64,000 bases of DNA from Cupriavidus yeoncheonensis (GCF_905397275.1 NZ_CAJPUY010000022.1:1-64000); one strand, 5' to 3'. Positions 25,136 through 34,317 are shown, numbered from the stretch's first letter. Notes: generated by a model not told the origin, from the letters alone. Numbers and translations: made by a program.

Positions 25136-26266
25136 ATGATGCCCGCCGACCCGCTGGAAGCCGTCACCCATCCCGATCCCTATCCCTACTACCGCGCGCT
25201 GGCTGCGCAGCGGCCGTTCGGCTTCGATGAACGGCTGGGGCTGTGGGTGGCCGCGGCGCCCGCCGAGGTCGCTGCCGTGCTCGCGCACGCTGATTGCCGC
25301 GTGCGTCCGGCGGCCCAGCCGGTGCCGCCCGCGCTTGCCGGCAGCGCGGCGGGCGAACTGTTCGGACGCCTGATCCGCATGAATGACGGAGCGGCCCATG
25401 CGCCGCTCAAGGCGATCCTGCTGCGATTGATGGCGGCCATCGGCACTGATGCCGCCGTGGCGCGCGCGGCCATGCTTGCGGCCGCGCTCGATGCGCTGCC
25501 CGGCATGGCGCCGGACACCGGCGCCGCCGTCAACCGCTGGATCTTCACGCTGCCCGTCGTTACCGTGGCCGACCTGCTCGGCCTGCCGGTGCGCGCCGGG
25601 GCCGATGCCATGGCCGTGGCCGCGCGCGTGGCCGCCTACGCCGCGGCGCAGTCGCCGCTGGCCACGGCTGGCGATGTCGCGGCAGGCGCCGACGCGGCGC
25701 GCTGGCTCGGGCAATGGCTGCATGCCGCCACGGAAGTGCCACGCCAAGCCGAAGATCCGGGCTTGCTGCCAGCGTTGCGACATGCGGCGCAAGCGGAAGG
25801 CATCGCACCGGAAGCCGTCGCCGCCAATGCCATTGGCCTGATGGTGCAGGCGTGCGAGGCCTCCGCGGGGCTGGCGGGCAATATGCTGCTTCGTCTGGGC
25901 CGCGCCGGCACGGCCGTGGGCAACCTGCCTGAACTGGCTGCGCGCGTGGCACGAGAGGATCCTCCGGTGCAGAATACACGCCGCTTCCTGGCCGCTGACG
26001 CATGCCTGTGCGGCGTGCCGGTCAGGGCGGGCGATGCCGTGCTCGTGCTGCTGGCGGCTGCCTCGTGCGCAACGCCTGGCGAGGCTGGCGGACGCGCGTG
26101 GACATTCGGCGCGGGCCGCCATGCCTGCCCCGGCGATGCGCTCGCGCAGGCGCTTGCCGCCGCGACGGTCGAAGCCCTGCTCGCGCGCGGCGCGCGGCCG
26201 GCCGCGCTGGCGCGGGCGTTTCGCTACCGGCCCTCGCACAATGCGCGCATCCCGCATTTCAACTGA
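25136..26266 (+). CDS. Cytochrome P450 with atypical ExxR and I-helix motifs
   Basis: 376 residues, shorter than most bacterial P450s. The heme loop FGAGRHACPGDALA with its cysteine ligand is intact, and PPVQNTRR matches the region after the K helix. However, the K-helix Glu-x-x-Arg reads R-V-A-R when aligned on DPPVQ, so the normally invariant glutamate is missing. The I helix reads QACEASAGLAGN in place of the usual A/G-G-x-D/E-T. It may be a diverged clan or an enzyme with altered oxygen activation. No Shine-Dalgarno is obvious at the start. It is followed by an ABM-domain gene. Confidence 0.85.
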   Translation: MMPADPLEAVTHPDPYPYYRALAAQRPFGFDERLGLWVAAAPAEVAAVLAHADCRVRPAAQPVPPALAGSAAGELFGRLIRMNDGAAHAPLKAILLRLMAAIGTDAAVARAAMLAAALDALPGMAPDTGAAVNRWIFTLPVVTVADLLGLPVRAGADAMAVAARVAAYAAAQSPLATAGDVAAGADAARWLGQWLHAATEVPRQAEDPGLLPALRHAAQAEGIAPEAVAANAIGLMVQACEASAGLAGNMLLRLGRAGTAVGNLPELAARVAREDPPVQNTRRFLAADACLCGVPVRAGDAVLVLLAAASCATPGEAGGRAWTFGAGRHACPGDALAQALAAATVEALLARGARPAALARAFRYRPSHNARIPHFN

Positions 26267-26309
26267 AACACTGGCTGCCCCCGACCCTTTCCACAGAGAG
26301 ACATCCGCC

Positions 26310-26666
26310 ATGATCGCCGTCATCTTCGAAGTCGAGCCCGCACCGGGCCGCAAGGACACCTATCTCGAACTCGCTGCAAAGCTGCGGCCGACGCTGGAGG
26401 CCATCGACGGCTTTATCTCGGTCGAGCGCTTCCAGAGCCTGACCACGCCGGGCAAGATCCTGTCGCTGTCGTTCTTCCGCGATGAAGCGGCGGTCATGGC
26501 GTGGCGCAATACCGAGGACCATCGCCAGGCCCAGGCGGCCGGACGCGGCGGCGTGTTCGCGGGCTACCGGCTGCGCGTGGCGCAGGTGCTGCGCGACTAC
26601 GGGCTGGACGAGCGCGACCAGGCGCCCGCCGACAGCCGCGCGGTACATGACCGCGCCGCGCGCTGA
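26310..26666 (+). CDS. Antibiotic biosynthesis monooxygenase (ABM) domain protein
   Basis: 118-residue dimeric alpha-beta barrel protein: MIAVIFEVEPAPGRKDTYL, FISVERFQSL, ILSLSFFRDEAAVMAWRNT and HRQAQAAGRGGVFAGY follow the family pattern. Such proteins are cofactor-free oxygenases, heme-degrading or housekeeping quinol oxidases; which applies here is open. It lies about 40 bp after the P450 gene and six bases before the TauE-type permease, so the three probably share a transcript. Confidence 0.85.
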   Translation: MIAVIFEVEPAPGRKDTYLELAAKLRPTLEAIDGFISVERFQSLTTPGKILSLSFFRDEAAVMAWRNTEDHRQAQAAGRGGVFAGYRLRVAQVLRDYGLDERDQAPADSRAVHDRAAR

Positions 26667-26672
26667 GCGGGG

Positions 26673-27431
26673 ATGCATATGTCGATGTCCCTGCCGCTCG
26701 CCGAGATGGCCTTTATCGGCTTCACCTTCCTGTTGGCCGGCTTCGTGAAAGGCGTGGTCGGCCTGGGCCTGCCGACCGTGGCGGTGGGCCTGCTGGGCCT
26801 GGTGATGCCACCGGCGCAGGCCGCGGCCCTGCTGGTGGCGCCGTCGATGGTGACCAACGTGGTGCAGTTGTTCAGCGGCCCGCGCTTCGGGCAGTTGCTG
26901 CGCCGGCTGTGGCCGATGCTGGTGGCGATCTGCGCGGGGACCTGGCTGTGCGCCGCGCTGGTGCCGGCGCACATGATGACCCATGCCACCGCGGCGCTGG
27001 GCGTGGCGCTGGTGCTGTATGCGCTGGTCGGGCTGGCTGCGGCCAGGCTCCATGTGCCGCCGCGCGCGGAACGCTGGCTCGGGCCGCTGGCCGGGTTGGT
27101 CACCGGGGCCATCACCGCGGTGACGGGCGTGTTCGTGATTCCCGCGGTGCCTTACCTGCAGGGGCTCGGGCTCGACAAGGAGAGCATGGTCCAGGCGCTG
27201 GGCCTGTCGTTCACCGTCTCCACCGTCGCGCTGGCGGTCAGCCTGGCCATGGGTGGCGCGCTGCTGCATCTGCCCGTGCTGGGCGCGTCGGTGCTGGCGC
27301 TGCTGCCGGCGCTGGGCGGCATGTTCATCGGCCAGTGGCTGCGCCACCGCATCAGCGCCGAGCGCTTCCGCCGCCTGTTCTTCTGCGGCTTGCTGGTGCT
27401 GGGCGGCGAACTGGCGCTGCGCGGCCTGTGA
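26673..27431 (+). CDS. TauE/SafE-family membrane permease
   Basis: 252 residues, about eight hydrophobic segments in two repeated halves with the family's glycine-rich loops (FVKGVVGLGLPTV and LVTGAITAVTGVFVIP). Members export sulfite, sulfoacetate or other organic anions. Third gene of the P450-ABM-permease run; the ATG follows a purine-rich GCGGGG. Confidence 0.88.
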   Translation: MHMSMSLPLAEMAFIGFTFLLAGFVKGVVGLGLPTVAVGLLGLVMPPAQAAALLVAPSMVTNVVQLFSGPRFGQLLRRLWPMLVAICAGTWLCAALVPAHMMTHATAALGVALVLYALVGLAAARLHVPPRAERWLGPLAGLVTGAITAVTGVFVIPAVPYLQGLGLDKESMVQALGLSFTVSTVALAVSLAMGGALLHLPVLGASVLALLPALGGMFIGQWLRHRISAERFRRLFFCGLLVLGGELALRGL

Positions 27432-27513
27432 GGTCCCGGTCCGCATGCGCGGCTGACCGCAAAGCCTGACACAATCGACCCCGTCAACGGAATCCGGACG
27501 GGAGGCCAGCCAC

Positions 27514-28638
27514 ATGGGACGCCGCGGCAGCAGCACGGCACGGCTATGGACGGCGCTGGGCAAGACCGCCACGCGCCAGGCCCGGCGCATGGGGCGCGAG
27601 ATGACCCGGGCGCTGAACCGGACGCTGAACCAGACAGTCACGCAACCGATGACCGATGCCATCGTGCGCAACGCCGTGAAGCAGTCATCGGCGGTGGCCA
27701 GGGCCACGCAGCGCGCGTTGTCCGGCGTAGCGTCTCCGGTGCCGGCGCCGCAGAGCCGTGGCAGCGGGCGCTGGGAAGCGGGCACGGCCGGAGCCGGCCC
27801 GCTCGCGCAGCGCCACTACCGCATTTTCCTTCCCGCGGGCCTGACGGCCAGGCGGCGCGCGCCCATGCTGGTGCTGCTGCACGGCTGCGGCCAGGACGCG
27901 GCGAGCTTTGCCGCGGTCACGCGCGCGGCGGCGTCGGCGCGTGACGCCGGCTGCGTGGTGCTGTTGCCGGAGCAGTCGTCGCAGGCCAACGCGCAACGCT
28001 GCTGGAACTGGTTCCGTCCCGGCACCCGCGGCGGCGCCGAGGCTGCGCTGCTGATGGCCATGATCGACCATGTCTGCGAACGCTATCCGGTGCGGCCGGA
28101 GCGCGTCAGCGTGATGGGGCTGTCCGCCGGTGGCGTCATGGCGATGATGCTGGGCCTGCGCTATCCGCAGCGCTTTGTCGCCATCGGCTCGCATTCGGGG
28201 GCGGTCCCTTACAGCGCCAGCAACGCGACCCAGGCCGCCGCGGCCATGCGCGGCAGCCGCGCGCCTGACGCCGCGGCGCGCCAGGCAATGCGCCTGTGGC
28301 TGGCCGGGCGGCGCCTGCCGCCGCTATTGCTGTTGCATGGCGACGCGGATGCCGTGGTGACATTCGACAATGCCATGACCGCCGCGCGCTTGTGGCTGGA
28401 CCTGTTGCCTGAACCCGCGGCGCACTTGGCCGTAGCGCCCGCGCGCCGCGTGCAGCGCGGGCAGCGTTTGCCGGCCGAGGTCTCCGACTGGATGGTCGCA
28501 GGCCAGACCTGCGTGCGGCTCGTCAGGATCGAGGGCCTGGGGCATGCGTGGAGTGGCGGTCCGGCGGCACAGGCATTCTCGGACCCGCGCGGACCCGATG
28601 CGCTGCGGATCGCGTTGCGTTTCTTTGCGGACCGGTGA
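27514..28638 (+). CDS. PHB depolymerase-family (LpqC-like) esterase
   Basis: 374 residues, alpha/beta hydrolase. The oxyanion loop VLLHGCGQDAASF, the nucleophile elbow GLSAGG, the acid in LLLHGDADAVV and the histidine in GLGHAWSGG are all present. The first 85 residues are a basic, helix-forming extension without a clear signal peptide, as seen in intracellular PHB-binding or depolymerase relatives. It may act on polyhydroxybutyrate oligomers or feruloyl-type esters. No coupled neighbour; it ends 40 bp before the convergent ferredoxin gene. Confidence 0.87.
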   Translation: MGRRGSSTARLWTALGKTATRQARRMGREMTRALNRTLNQTVTQPMTDAIVRNAVKQSSAVARATQRALSGVASPVPAPQSRGSGRWEAGTAGAGPLAQRHYRIFLPAGLTARRRAPMLVLLHGCGQDAASFAAVTRAAASARDAGCVVLLPEQSSQANAQRCWNWFRPGTRGGAEAALLMAMIDHVCERYPVRPERVSVMGLSAGGVMAMMLGLRYPQRFVAIGSHSGAVPYSASNATQAAAAMRGSRAPDAAARQAMRLWLAGRRLPPLLLLHGDADAVVTFDNAMTAARLWLDLLPEPAAHLAVAPARRVQRGQRLPAEVSDWMVAGQTCVRLVRIEGLGHAWSGGPAAQAFSDPRGPDALRIALRFFADR

Positions 28639-28677
28639 CGGTGGCGGCCGGGCCGGCAGCGCCAAGCGGCCAACCGC

Positions 28678-29004
28678 CTATTCGAGCTTGCCTGGCTCGA
28701 TCACCACATCGCTGACGGGGCAGGCGACGCAAGGCAGGATCCACCCGTCGTCCTTCTCGTCCGGGCTGAGCCCCGGCCATTCGATGCGATAGCGGATGGC
28801 GCCCGCATGGAGCCGGCTGGCGCAGGCGCGGCAGGTGCCGTTGCGGCAGGAGTTGGGCAGCGCCAGCCCGTCGAGGAGCGCCGCCTCGAGCAGGCTCAGG
28901 GCCGCCGGCGCCGCGAAGGTGGCACCGGCAGGCAGCACGCGCGCGCTGAACTCGGCCTGCTCGTCCACCGGGACCTTGCCGGTTTCAGTCTGAGGGGCCG
29001 TCAT
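28678..29004 (-). CDS. [2Fe-2S] plant-type ferredoxin
   Basis: 108 residues, electron carrier. Cluster ligands follow the plant-type pattern: C-x4-C-x2-C in LPNSCRNGTCRACASRL and the fourth cysteine in WILPCVACPVSD. SLLEAALLDGLALPNS precedes the loop, as in phenol-hydroxylase reductase-type ferredoxins. Its start lies within the last 20 bases of the yigZ gene, so it is translated from the same transcript. The partner reductase is not nearby. Confidence 0.9.
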   Translation of the reverse strand: MTAPQTETGKVPVDEQAEFSARVLPAGATFAAPAALSLLEAALLDGLALPNSCRNGTCRACASRLHAGAIRYRIEWPGLSPDEKDDGWILPCVACPVSDVVIEPGKLE

Positions 29005-29605
29005 CGTCGGTCTGCGGAAACTGTGCGCGCCCGTGCGTGGCGTCGCGCAATGCCGCCAGCGCGGCGTCGCGCTGCGTGGCGGGCAGGCGGATCACCAGCC
29101 GCGCCAGGGCGCCGTAGGCGGTGTCCGCCAGCGTGCAGCCGTCCTGCGCGGACTGGTCCAGCCAGCGGCGCACGCGCGGCTCGTCGGCGTAGTCGACCTC
29201 CACGGTCAGTTCGGCGTAGGCGATGCGCTCGACCCGTTCCGCCGATTTCAGCGCCGCGGCAATCGCATCGGTATAGGCGCGCACCAGCCCGCCGGCACCG
29301 AGCTTGACGCCGCCGTAGTAGCGCACCACGGCGGCCAGTACGCCGTCCAGGTCATGGTGGCGCAACACCTCCAGGATCGGCCGCCCGGCCGTGCCGGAGG
29401 GCTCGCCGTCATCCGACATGCCCGACTGCCCACCCGCGAGCAGTGCCCAGCACACGTGCGTGGCGGTCGGGTGCTGCGCGCGCAGCGACTGCAGCACGGC
29501 CATGGCGGCGTCGCGATCCGGCACGGGAATCGCCAGGGCCAGGAAGCGGCTCTTGCGGATCTCGAGTTCGGCTTCGACCGGGGTGGCGAGGGTATAGGTG
29601 GGCAA
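28985..29605 (-). CDS. yigZ: YigZ/IMPACT-family protein
   Basis: 206 residues. The UPF0029 domain is clear: KSRFLALAIPV, HVCWALLAG, MSDDGEPSGTAGRPILEVL and VVRYYGGVKLGAGGLVRAY. A C-terminal ferredoxin-like DUF1949 domain follows. No ATG exists in a suitable place; a TTG at 29605 gives the normal beginning M-P-T-Y-T-L. The long open frame further upstream on this strand is antisense to the phoX leader and is not part of the gene. A role in ribosome or translation control is suggested for the family. Confidence 0.9.
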   Translation of the reverse strand: MPTYTLATPVEAELEIRKSRFLALAIPVPDRDAAMAVLQSLRAQHPTATHVCWALLAGGQSGMSDDGEPSGTAGRPILEVLRHHDLDGVLAAVVRYYGGVKLGAGGLVRAYTDAIAAALKSAERVERIAYAELTVEVDYADEPRVRRWLDQSAQDGCTLADTAYGALARLVIRLPATQRDAALAALRDATHGRAQFPQTDDDGPSD

Positions 29606-29706
29606 GCGGAATCTGCTGGGCGGCCAGGCGGCCTGCCGACTACGGCAAAAACGGAAGTCTACCGCAGCGCCGCCGCCGGCTGGGTCGGAGCTGGCTTTGT
29701 GGTCCG

Positions 29707-29740
29707 TCGTCAACTTCCTGTCACATAGGGCCCATAGGAT
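29707..29740 (+). promoter_or_regulatory. Pho box and -10 element of phoX
   Basis: TCGTCAA-CTTC-CTGTCAC fits the two 7-bp PhoB half-sites 11 bp apart (the second half matches CTGTCAT at six of seven bases). A TAGGAT -10 starts ten bases after it, the normal PhoB-activated geometry. Confidence 0.65.
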
Positions 29741-29840
29741 GCGCAGCGACGAGGGCGCGGCCGCCGCGCCATGTCTGATTTTGATGACAAGCAGACGGCG
29801 TCGCGTTGACGCGCCGCCACCACCTTCCCCGGAAAAGAAC

Positions 29841-31829
29841 ATGTTCGACAAACCTGACGCCTCGCGCCGCAAGGCGCTGAAATTCCTCGCCGGTGCGCCG
29901 ATGCTGCCGCTGGGCCTGGCTTCGGCCGGCCTGCTCGTGGGCTGTGGCGGTGGCGACGACGCCATTGCCGCGCCGGCCGGCAACCCCACCCCCAACCCGG
30001 GCCCGAGCGCCACATTCACCACGGCCGAATTCACCGGCATGAGCGCCCCGACGCTGGCCAGCCCGGCCGCGATGGCCACGACCACGGTGGGCTCGGGCCT
30101 GAAGGTCAATTTCAGCGACGGCAGCAGCCAGACCTTCAAGCTGGCCTACCAGCCGTTTTTCGTGACCGGCGACATGGTGCCGGACGGCAAGGGCGGCACC
30201 ATCCTGGCCGGCGGCTACTACGACATCAACAACCAGCCGATCGTCGACACGTCGGTGGCGGGCAAGGAGCGCCAGTTCTACTCCGACGCGCCGGACGGCA
30301 CCTCGCTGCTCAGGATCGAAGGCGCCAAGGTCAGCGGCGTGAAGGGCAACACGGTGTTTGCCGTGGTGCAGTTCGAATACAACACGCGCGACCAGTCGGG
30401 CGCCGATACCTATGGCCGCCTGCCGTCGCCGATCGCCGTGCTGACGCTGGACCAGGACCCGGCCACCGGCAAGCTCACGCTGGTCAAGTACCACAACGTG
30501 GACACCTCGCCGGCGCACGGCCTGTGGATTACCTGCGGCGCCAGCCTGTCGCCGTGGAACACGCACCTGTCGAGCGAGGAGTACGAGCCCGACGCGTTCA
30601 CGATCGCAGGCAACAGCCAGTTCAAGGCCTACAGCAAGAACCTCTATGGCAGCGAGACCGCGGCCAATCCCTACCTTTACGGCCACCTGCCGGAGGTGAC
30701 GGTCAATGCCGACGGGACGGGCTCGATCCGCAAGCACTACTGCCTGGGCCGCATCTCGCATGAGCTGGTGCAGGTCATGCCGGACAATCGCACCGTGCTG
30801 ATGGGCGACGATGCCACCAACAGCGGCCTGTTCATGTTCGTGGCCGACAAGGAGAAGGACCTGTCGGCGGGCACGCTGTACGTGGCCAAGGTGGGCGCGG
30901 GCTTCTCGATCGATCCGTCCGCGGCGGGCGCCGACCTGACGTGGGTCAAGCTGGGGCACGCCACCAGCGCCGAGATCGAGGCGCTGGCCAAGTCGACGGC
31001 GCCGGCCGATATCATGGATGTGGCAACCACCGATCCGGCCGACGTGAGCTACACCAAGATCTTCCTCGGCGGCAAGGCCAACTGGGTTCGCCTCAAGCCT
31101 GGCATGGAGAAGGCCGCGGCCTTCCTGGAAACCCACCGCTATGCTTACCTGAAGGGCGGCAGCATGGGCTTTACCAAGATGGAAGGCACCACGGTCAACA
31201 TCAAGGACAAGGTCGCCTATTCCGCGCTGCAGAACGTTGTCGACTCGATGGTCCTGAACAACAGCAAGGGCTGGAACGCGCAGAGCGGCATCTCGGTCGA
31301 CAAGGCGCTCAACGCCGGCGCGGTGATGCAGCACAAGCTCGACGGTGGCCAGAAGGACCTGGACGGCGACGCCATCAACAGCGAATGGGTGCCGGTGCAT
31401 ACCAAGGGCCTGCTCAACGGCCACGACATCCTGGGCGACGTGCTCGGCAATACGGCCGACCCGGAGTGGATCGCCAACCCGGACAACCTGAAGTTCTCGG
31501 AGAAGCTGCGCACGCTGTTCATCGGCGAGGACAGCGGCCAGCACGTCAACAACTTCCTGTGGGCCTACAACGTGGACACGAGGCAGCTCTCGCGCCTGCT
31601 GTCCACGCCCGCCGGCGCCGAAGCCACCGGCCTGCACGCGGTGGATGAAATCAACGGCTGGACCTACATCATGAGCAACTTCCAGCACGCCGGTGACTGG
31701 GGCAGCTTGCACGCCAAGGTCCAGGCGACGCTGGATCCGCTGGTGCGCGCCAACTACAAGGATCGTGCCGGCGCGGCGGTCGGCTACCTGACGGCTGATC
31801 CATCGAGCATCAAGCTGGCCAAGGCCTGA
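29841..31829 (+). CDS. phoX: PhoX-family alkaline phosphatase, Tat-exported lipoprotein
   Basis: 662-residue DUF839/PhoX protein, a Ca/Fe-dependent phosphomonoesterase. The N-terminus has a twin-arginine motif (SRRKALKFLAG) and then a lipobox-like LLVGC at about residue 35, so it is probably a Tat-exported lipoprotein. Domain hallmarks include SPWNTHLSSEEYEPD, GRISHELVQVMPDNRT, MGDDATNSGLFMFVADKEK and GEDSGQHVNNFLWAYN. The upstream Pho box makes induction by phosphate starvation likely. An intrinsic terminator follows directly. The long frame antisense to it is a GC-rich shadow. Confidence 0.93.
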   Translation: MFDKPDASRRKALKFLAGAPMLPLGLASAGLLVGCGGGDDAIAAPAGNPTPNPGPSATFTTAEFTGMSAPTLASPAAMATTTVGSGLKVNFSDGSSQTFKLAYQPFFVTGDMVPDGKGGTILAGGYYDINNQPIVDTSVAGKERQFYSDAPDGTSLLRIEGAKVSGVKGNTVFAVVQFEYNTRDQSGADTYGRLPSPIAVLTLDQDPATGKLTLVKYHNVDTSPAHGLWITCGASLSPWNTHLSSEEYEPDAFTIAGNSQFKAYSKNLYGSETAANPYLYGHLPEVTVNADGTGSIRKHYCLGRISHELVQVMPDNRTVLMGDDATNSGLFMFVADKEKDLSAGTLYVAKVGAGFSIDPSAAGADLTWVKLGHATSAEIEALAKSTAPADIMDVATTDPADVSYTKIFLGGKANWVRLKPGMEKAAAFLETHRYAYLKGGSMGFTKMEGTTVNIKDKVAYSALQNVVDSMVLNNSKGWNAQSGISVDKALNAGAVMQHKLDGGQKDLDGDAINSEWVPVHTKGLLNGHDILGDVLGNTADPEWIANPDNLKFSEKLRTLFIGEDSGQHVNNFLWAYNVDTRQLSRLLSTPAGAEATGLHAVDEINGWTYIMSNFQHAGDWGSLHAKVQATLDPLVRANYKDRAGAAVGYLTADPSSIKLAKA

Positions 31830-31852
31830 CCGGTCGGGCAAGGCGAATCGGA

Positions 31853-31877
31853 GGCGGGCTGCGGCCCGCCTTTTTTT
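31853..31877 (+). terminator. Intrinsic terminator of phoX
   Basis: GGCGGGC, loop tgcg, GCCCGCC, then seven T residues. Confidence 0.9.
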
Positions 31878-31957
31878 GTTGGGTCGCCGAGTTTCCGGGA
31901 TGCCAGCGGCTTTCATGACTGGATTGTCGTTCGGGATTTCCCCAACTCCTCCATTCC

Positions 31958-31984
31958 TAAACCTCCGCGCATTACTGCCGATAC
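31958..31984 (+). promoter_or_regulatory. Sigma-28 (FliA) promoter of the chemoreceptor gene
   Basis: TAAACCTC-N11-GCCGATAC is close to the FliA consensus TAAAGTTT-N11-GCCGATAA, including the exact spacer. The start codon is about 50 bp downstream. This ties the receptor to the flagellar regulon encoded 5 kb further on. Confidence 0.85.
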
Positions 31985-32035
31985 TCCAACGGCAGACCAT
32001 CAAGAACAGACATTCCAATATGGGGGAGAACCGCA

Positions 32036-33133
32036 ATGTCGCAGGCAAATCTGACCATCCGGGCCCGCCTGGGCGCAACCTTCGGGCTGGTCGTGCTGTT
32101 GGCGGGCGCCGCCATCGGCACGGGCCTGGCGCAGCTGGAGGGCAGCGACGCGACGCGCTACACCATGCTGGGCCTCGGCCTGGCGGTACTGGCAGCGGCC
32201 ATTGCCGGCGCTTTCTGGCTGGCTGCCGGCATCGAGCGCCCGTTGGCGGACGCCGTCTACATCGCCGAGACCGTGGCCGCGGGTGACCTCAGCCAGGACT
32301 TCGATACCGACCAGGGCGGCGCATTCGGCCGGCTGCTCGGCGGCATGGGTAAGATGGAGGACATCCTGACGGACCTGGTGAGCCGGATCAAGAGCTCCAC
32401 GGACTCGATTGCAGACTCCTCCCGCCAGATCGCGGACGGCAATACCGACCTCTCCCAGCGCACCGAGGAGCAGGCGGCCACCCTGCAGGAGACGGCGTCG
32501 AGCATGGGCAGCCTGACCGATATGGTCCGCCGCAACGCCGAGCGCGCGCATGCCGCCAACGACATCGCCGCCAGTGCATCGGAGATTGCCGAGCGCGGCG
32601 GCGTGGTGGTCAACGACGTGGTGCAGACCATGCAGGCGATCAGCGCCAGTTCGAACAAGGTGGTCGAGATCATCCAGGTGATCGAAGGCATTGCCTTCCA
32701 GACCAACATCCTGGCCCTCAATGCCGCCGTGGAAGCGGCGCGCGCGGGCGAGCAGGGCCGCGGCTTCGCCGTGGTGGCTGGCGAGGTGCGCACGCTGGCC
32801 CAGCGCAGCGCCACCGCCGCGAAGGAAATCCGCGTGCTGATCGGCGATTCCGCCAGGCAGGTCGAAGGCGGCGCAGTGCTGGTCGACAAGGCCGGGCAGA
32901 CCATGGAGGAGATCCAGCAGGCCGTGCGCAGCGTCACGGGCATCCTGGGCGAGATCTCGGTGGCTTCGCGCGACCAGAGCAGCAGCATCGAGCAGGTCAA
33001 CCAGGCCGTGGCGCAGATGGACGCCGTCACGCAGCAGAACGCGGCGCTGGTGGAGCAGGCCGCCGCGGCCTCGGCATCGCTGGCCGACCAGGCCCACCAG
33101 CTCCAGGGCGTGGTAGGCGAGTTCAAGCTGTAG
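32036..33133 (+). CDS. Methyl-accepting chemotaxis protein without a periplasmic sensor domain
   Basis: 365 residues. Two membrane segments lie close together (about residues 10-32 and 43-65), leaving only a ten-residue periplasmic loop, so the signal must be sensed in the membrane or cytoplasm. A short HAMP-like stretch and the full signalling hairpin follow ([20 protein letters not shown], then [18 protein letters not shown]). The start has GGGGGAG upstream. There is no C-terminal CheR-binding pentapeptide (it ends GEFKL). Energy taxis or a purely modulatory receptor are possible roles. Confidence 0.92.
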   Translation: MSQANLTIRARLGATFGLVVLLAGAAIGTGLAQLEGSDATRYTMLGLGLAVLAAAIAGAFWLAAGIERPLADAVYIAETVAAGDLSQDFDTDQGGAFGRLLGGMGKMEDILTDLVSRIKSSTDSIADSSRQIADGNTDLSQRTEEQAATLQETASSMGSLTDMVRRNAERAHAANDIAASASEIAERGGVVVNDVVQTMQAISASSNKVVEIIQVIEGIAFQTNILALNAAVEAARAGEQGRGFAVVAGEVRTLAQRSATAAKEIRVLIGDSARQVEGGAVLVDKAGQTMEEIQQAVRSVTGILGEISVASRDQSSSIEQVNQAVAQMDAVTQQNAALVEQAAAASASLADQAHQLQGVVGEFKL

Positions 33134-33267
33134 GCTCGCCGGCAGGTCGCGCCGGCAGGTCGCGCCGGAAGATCACGCCAGGCATTGCACCGGCCTTGCA
33201 ATCCGCAGTAACCTCTGCGCCATGCGGGAGGCACATGCCGCCGTGCCCCGCCTCAGAGGAGACTGCC

Positions 33268-33585
33268 ATGCCGTGCAGACGCCGCTTTCTTGGATACCTG
33301 CCGCTCGCCTTATCCGGCGGCGTGGCCGTCACCGGACTGCTCGGCAGCCTCCCGGTCAGCGCGGCCGTGCTCGGCGAGCAGGAGCCGCAGGCACAGAAGC
33401 TCGGCTACAAGGCCGACACCACCAAGGTCGACCCGAAGAAGTATCCCGGCCACAAGACCAGCCAGACCTGCGCCAACTGCCAGCTCTATCAGGGCGACAA
33501 GGGCAGCGCCGCGGGCGGTTGCGTCCTGTTCGGCGACAAGGAGGTGGCGGCCGCCGGCTGGTGCAGCGCCTGGGAGCAGGGCTGA
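33268..33585 (+). CDS. High-potential iron-sulfur protein (HiPIP)
   Basis: 105-residue periplasmic electron carrier. A twin-arginine-like signal (CRRRFLGYLPLALSGG) suggests export already folded with its cluster. The mature part has the four [4Fe-4S] ligands in HiPIP order: C-x2-C in TCANCQLY, then GGCVLFG and GWCSAWEQG. The ATG follows GAGGAG. Single gene; it could donate electrons to a terminal oxidase or reductase not encoded here. Confidence 0.93.
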   Translation: MPCRRRFLGYLPLALSGGVAVTGLLGSLPVSAAVLGEQEPQAQKLGYKADTTKVDPKKYPGHKTSQTCANCQLYQGDKGSAAGGCVLFGDKEVAAAGWCSAWEQG

Positions 33586-33672
33586 TTGAGCGCTTAGTCC
33601 GCTTACTCACGCTCAGTCCCGCTCCGTCCCGCCCAGCCCATCTCTCGCCGCGATGCCCGCGCAGGAATATCC

Positions 33673-34281
33673 ATGACCCACGACCCCGATTCCCGCCGCA
33701 TGGCACCGGCCACGGAGCGCAACCGCGAGCCGATCCTCGCCGTGCTGCGCAATGTGCTGCCGGCGAATGGCACGGTGCTGGAGGTGGCCAGCGGCACCGG
33801 CCAGCACGCGGTCCACTTTGCCGCGGCGCTGCCGGGGCTGACCTGGCAGCCGAGCGACCCCGACGCCGCGGCGCGCGCGTCGATCGCCGCCTGGATCGCG
33901 CACTCCGGCGTGGCCAATGTGCGCGCCCCGCTGGCGCTGGATGTCTGCGCGCAGCCGTGGGGCATCGACGCGGCCGATGCCGTGGTCTGCATCAACATGA
34001 TCCACATCTCCCCGTGGGCGGCGGCGCAGGCGCTCTTTGCCGGCGCCGGCAGGCTGCTCGGGCCCGGCGGCGTGCTGGTCCTGTACGGACCCTACCAGCG
34101 TGGCGGTGCGCACACCGCGCCGAGCAATGCGGCGTTCGACGCGCAGTTGCGGGCCACGGACCCCGATTGGGGCGTGCGCGACATGGAGGACGTGATTGCA
34201 CTGGGCGAGGCGCAGGGCATGCGCTGCGACGCGCCGGTGGCCATGCCGGCCAACAATTTCATGCTGGTGTTCCGGAAGTAG
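33673..34281 (+). CDS. DUF938-family SAM-dependent methyltransferase
   Basis: 202 residues. RRMAPATERNREPIL at the start is diagnostic of DUF938; the SAM-binding loop is LEVASGTGQHAVHFA, and VVCINMIHISPW plus GGVLVLYGPYQRGG complete the fold. The target is unknown. It follows the HiPIP gene by 87 bp and is convergent with a TauE-type permease. Confidence 0.9.
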   Translation: MTHDPDSRRMAPATERNREPILAVLRNVLPANGTVLEVASGTGQHAVHFAAALPGLTWQPSDPDAAARASIAAWIAHSGVANVRAPLALDVCAQPWGIDAADAVVCINMIHISPWAAAQALFAGAGRLLGPGGVLVLYGPYQRGGAHTAPSNAAFDAQLRATDPDWGVRDMEDVIALGEAQGMRCDAPVAMPANNFMLVFRK

Positions 34282-34317
34282 GCCGGCCAGCCCCGCCTGA
34301 CGCGCGCAGCCAGCGCG

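Noticed and set aside
29721-32078. A 785-codon open frame antisense to phoX
   Set aside because: It is the complement of a well-supported Tat lipoprotein gene in GC-rich DNA, has no domain motif and no ribosome-binding site; third-position GC bias keeps such frames open.
33134-33170. Short repeat of gccggcaggtcgc before the HiPIP gene
   Set aside because: Two and a half copies of a 13-bp GC-rich unit, probably chance or slippage; no regulatory pattern.
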